A stretch of DNA of 6,525 bases from Streptomyces lilacinus (GTDB taxonomy: Bacteria > Actinomycetota > Actinomycetes > Streptomycetales > Streptomycetaceae): the NCBI GenBank assembly GCA_000715685.1, contig KL569414.1, forward strand, positions 139,774 through 146,298, given 5' to 3'. Position numbers and translations under genes: made by a program. Position 1 is the first letter of the stretch, and every line of letters begins with the position of its first letter. This document shows, piece after piece, positions 5,943 through 6,525 of this stretch. The notes under the pieces were generated by a model. It was not told the origin of the DNA, searched no databases, and saw nothing but the letters and a program-made list of their open reading frames with translations.

Positions 5943-6525
5943 ATGAGCATCCCCGAGCAGCAAAACGGGCAGCAGACTGGATGGCCCGCGGCGGCGACCC
6001 CCGCATGCCCCTGGCCCGTCAACGAACTCGAAGAGGTCCTCGCCGCCTCCCTCGGCGCCCCCGGCGCCGGCCCCCGCATCGTCGAGGTGCTCGGCCGCAG
6101 CGACGTGTGGATCCCGCTGCCCAAGGGCGGTGGGCCCGACAGCCCCGACCTCGATCTGCCCACGCTCGAGCTGGACGGCGCCGCGTACGTGCCCGTCTTC
6201 AGCTCCCGGGAGCAGTTCCTGAGCGTCGCCGGCGCGTCGATGCCGTTCGCCGTCGCCCCCGCCGTGGAGTTCGCCCGCGGCCTGCCCCCGCAGGTCGGCA
6301 TCGTCGTCAACCCCGAGGGCACGGTCGGCGCGCCCCTGCCGCCGCCCGCCGTGGCCGCGCTGTGCCGGGCCGGGCGCTATAAGAGACAGGGCCTGGAGTT
6401 CGCGGCCGCCGGGGTCGTACGCACCGCGCGCCGCGCCCTGGCCAGCGTGGAGGGCGCCGCCCCGGCGCTGTTCGTGGGCGTGGAGCCTGGACCTGCCGGA
6501 TCCGGACAGCCGCTCCGCCACCATG
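5943..6525 (+). CDS. sseB: SseB-family protein, partial at window end, with apparent internal deletion and frameshift
   Basis: The protein resembles the SseB family, named for enhanced serine sensitivity when overproduced in E. coli; its molecular role is unclear. The N-terminal domain is readable: NELEEVLAASLG (about 28-39), RIVEVLGRSDVWIPLPKGGG, AAYVPVFSSREQFL, and FARGLPPQVGIVVNPEGTVG. The start at ATG 5943 gives the MSIPEQQN N-terminus I recall from Streptomyces homologs, although the ribosome site (GGAACGG) is poor. After CRAGR (to residue 145) the sequence jumps through YKRQ to LEFAAAGVVRTARRALASVEG. Family members as I remember them have about 30 more residues there. After E181 the frame reads nonsense, while the next frame (from 6487) reads LDLPDPDSRSATM, the expected continuation. 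One extra C near 6486 explains this. I think the genomic gene is intact and this copy is a sequence error. The 3' end lies outside the window. Confidence 0.82.
   Translation, partial: MSIPEQQNGQQTGWPAAATPACPWPVNELEEVLAASLGAPGAGPRIVEVLGRSDVWIPLPKGGGPDSPDLDLPTLELDGAAYVPVFSSREQFLSVAGASMPFAVAPAVEFARGLPPQVGIVVNPEGTVGAPLPPPAVAALCRAGRYKRQGLEFAAAGVVRTARRALASVEGAAPALFVGVEPGPAGSGQPLRHH
6378..6389 (+). other. 12-base match to the Tn5/Nextera mosaic end
   Basis: TATAAGAGACAG is identical to the inner 12 bases of the 19-bp Tn5 mosaic end used in transposase-based sequencing libraries. It reads as the four codons TAT AAG AGA CAG, two of which (TAT, AGA) are very rare in Streptomyces. It lies at the exact junction where conserved SseB sequence is lost. 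It is most likely leftover adapter at a chimeric join, not a transposon. Confidence 0.75.

Noticed and set aside
5834..6382. A 182-codon plus-strand frame starting before sseB
   Set aside because: It overlaps sseB in another register, is Arg/Pro-rich, and lacks motifs; the sseB register carries recognisable conserved segments.
6378..6389. A real Tn5-family insertion in sseB
   Set aside because: Only 12 of 19 end bases are present, there is no second end, no transposase and no 9-bp target duplication. An adapter remnant explains it better.
6498..6525. A BamHI site followed by GCCACCATG at the window end, looking like a cloning vector with a Kozak start
   Set aside because: In the shifted frame the same bases encode LDLPDPDSRSATM, the expected SseB continuation, so this is genomic sequence that resembles a vector by chance.
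1..6525. tRNA, rRNA, CRISPR arrays, phage genes or secretion systems
   Set aside because: I looked on both strands and saw no tRNA cloverleaf sequence, no regularly spaced long repeats and no such genes.

Overview
The window is very GC-rich, codons end mostly in G or C, and the gene order sdaA-glyA-gcvH-gcvT matches what I remember of Streptomyces chromosomes. I read it as Streptomyces or a close relative. The species cannot be told from the sequence alone.

Layout. Positions 1-4826 carry one leftward-transcribed glycine/serine/one-carbon block. In transcription order it holds a tandem glycine riboswitch (4826-4616), gcvT (T-protein of the glycine cleavage system), gcvH (lipoyl-carrier H-protein), glyA (serine hydroxymethyltransferase), a strong terminator-like hairpin, sdaA ([4Fe-4S] L-serine dehydratase), and a second strong hairpin at the left edge. 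Positions 4827-4999 are a divergent promoter region. Rightward from there come a small P-loop protein of unknown function (5000-5617), a 188-bp noncoding element with inverted-repeat ends (5647-5834), and an sseB-family gene (5943 onward) that runs off the window.

How the genes work together. Sensing of glycine should raise gcvT-gcvH-glyA expression. T- and H-protein, with P- and L-protein encoded elsewhere, break glycine into CO2, NH3 and methylene-tetrahydrofolate. GlyA joins that one-carbon unit to a second glycine to give serine, and SdaA deaminates serine to pyruvate. The block is therefore a complete glycine-to-pyruvate route apart from the P and L subunits. A terminator and an array of short direct repeats before sdaA suggest that its last step has separate control.

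The most notable anomaly is technical rather than biological. Inside sseB, 12 bases (6378-6389) are identical to the inner end of the Tn5/Nextera mosaic end. They sit exactly where a conserved stretch of the SseB protein seems to be missing, and a one-base frameshift follows about 100 bases later. This looks like a library or assembly artefact near a contig end. I found no convincing undescribed biological system. The best candidates for real novelty are the unassigned P-loop protein next to the riboswitch, the inverted-repeat element, and the direct repeats before sdaA.
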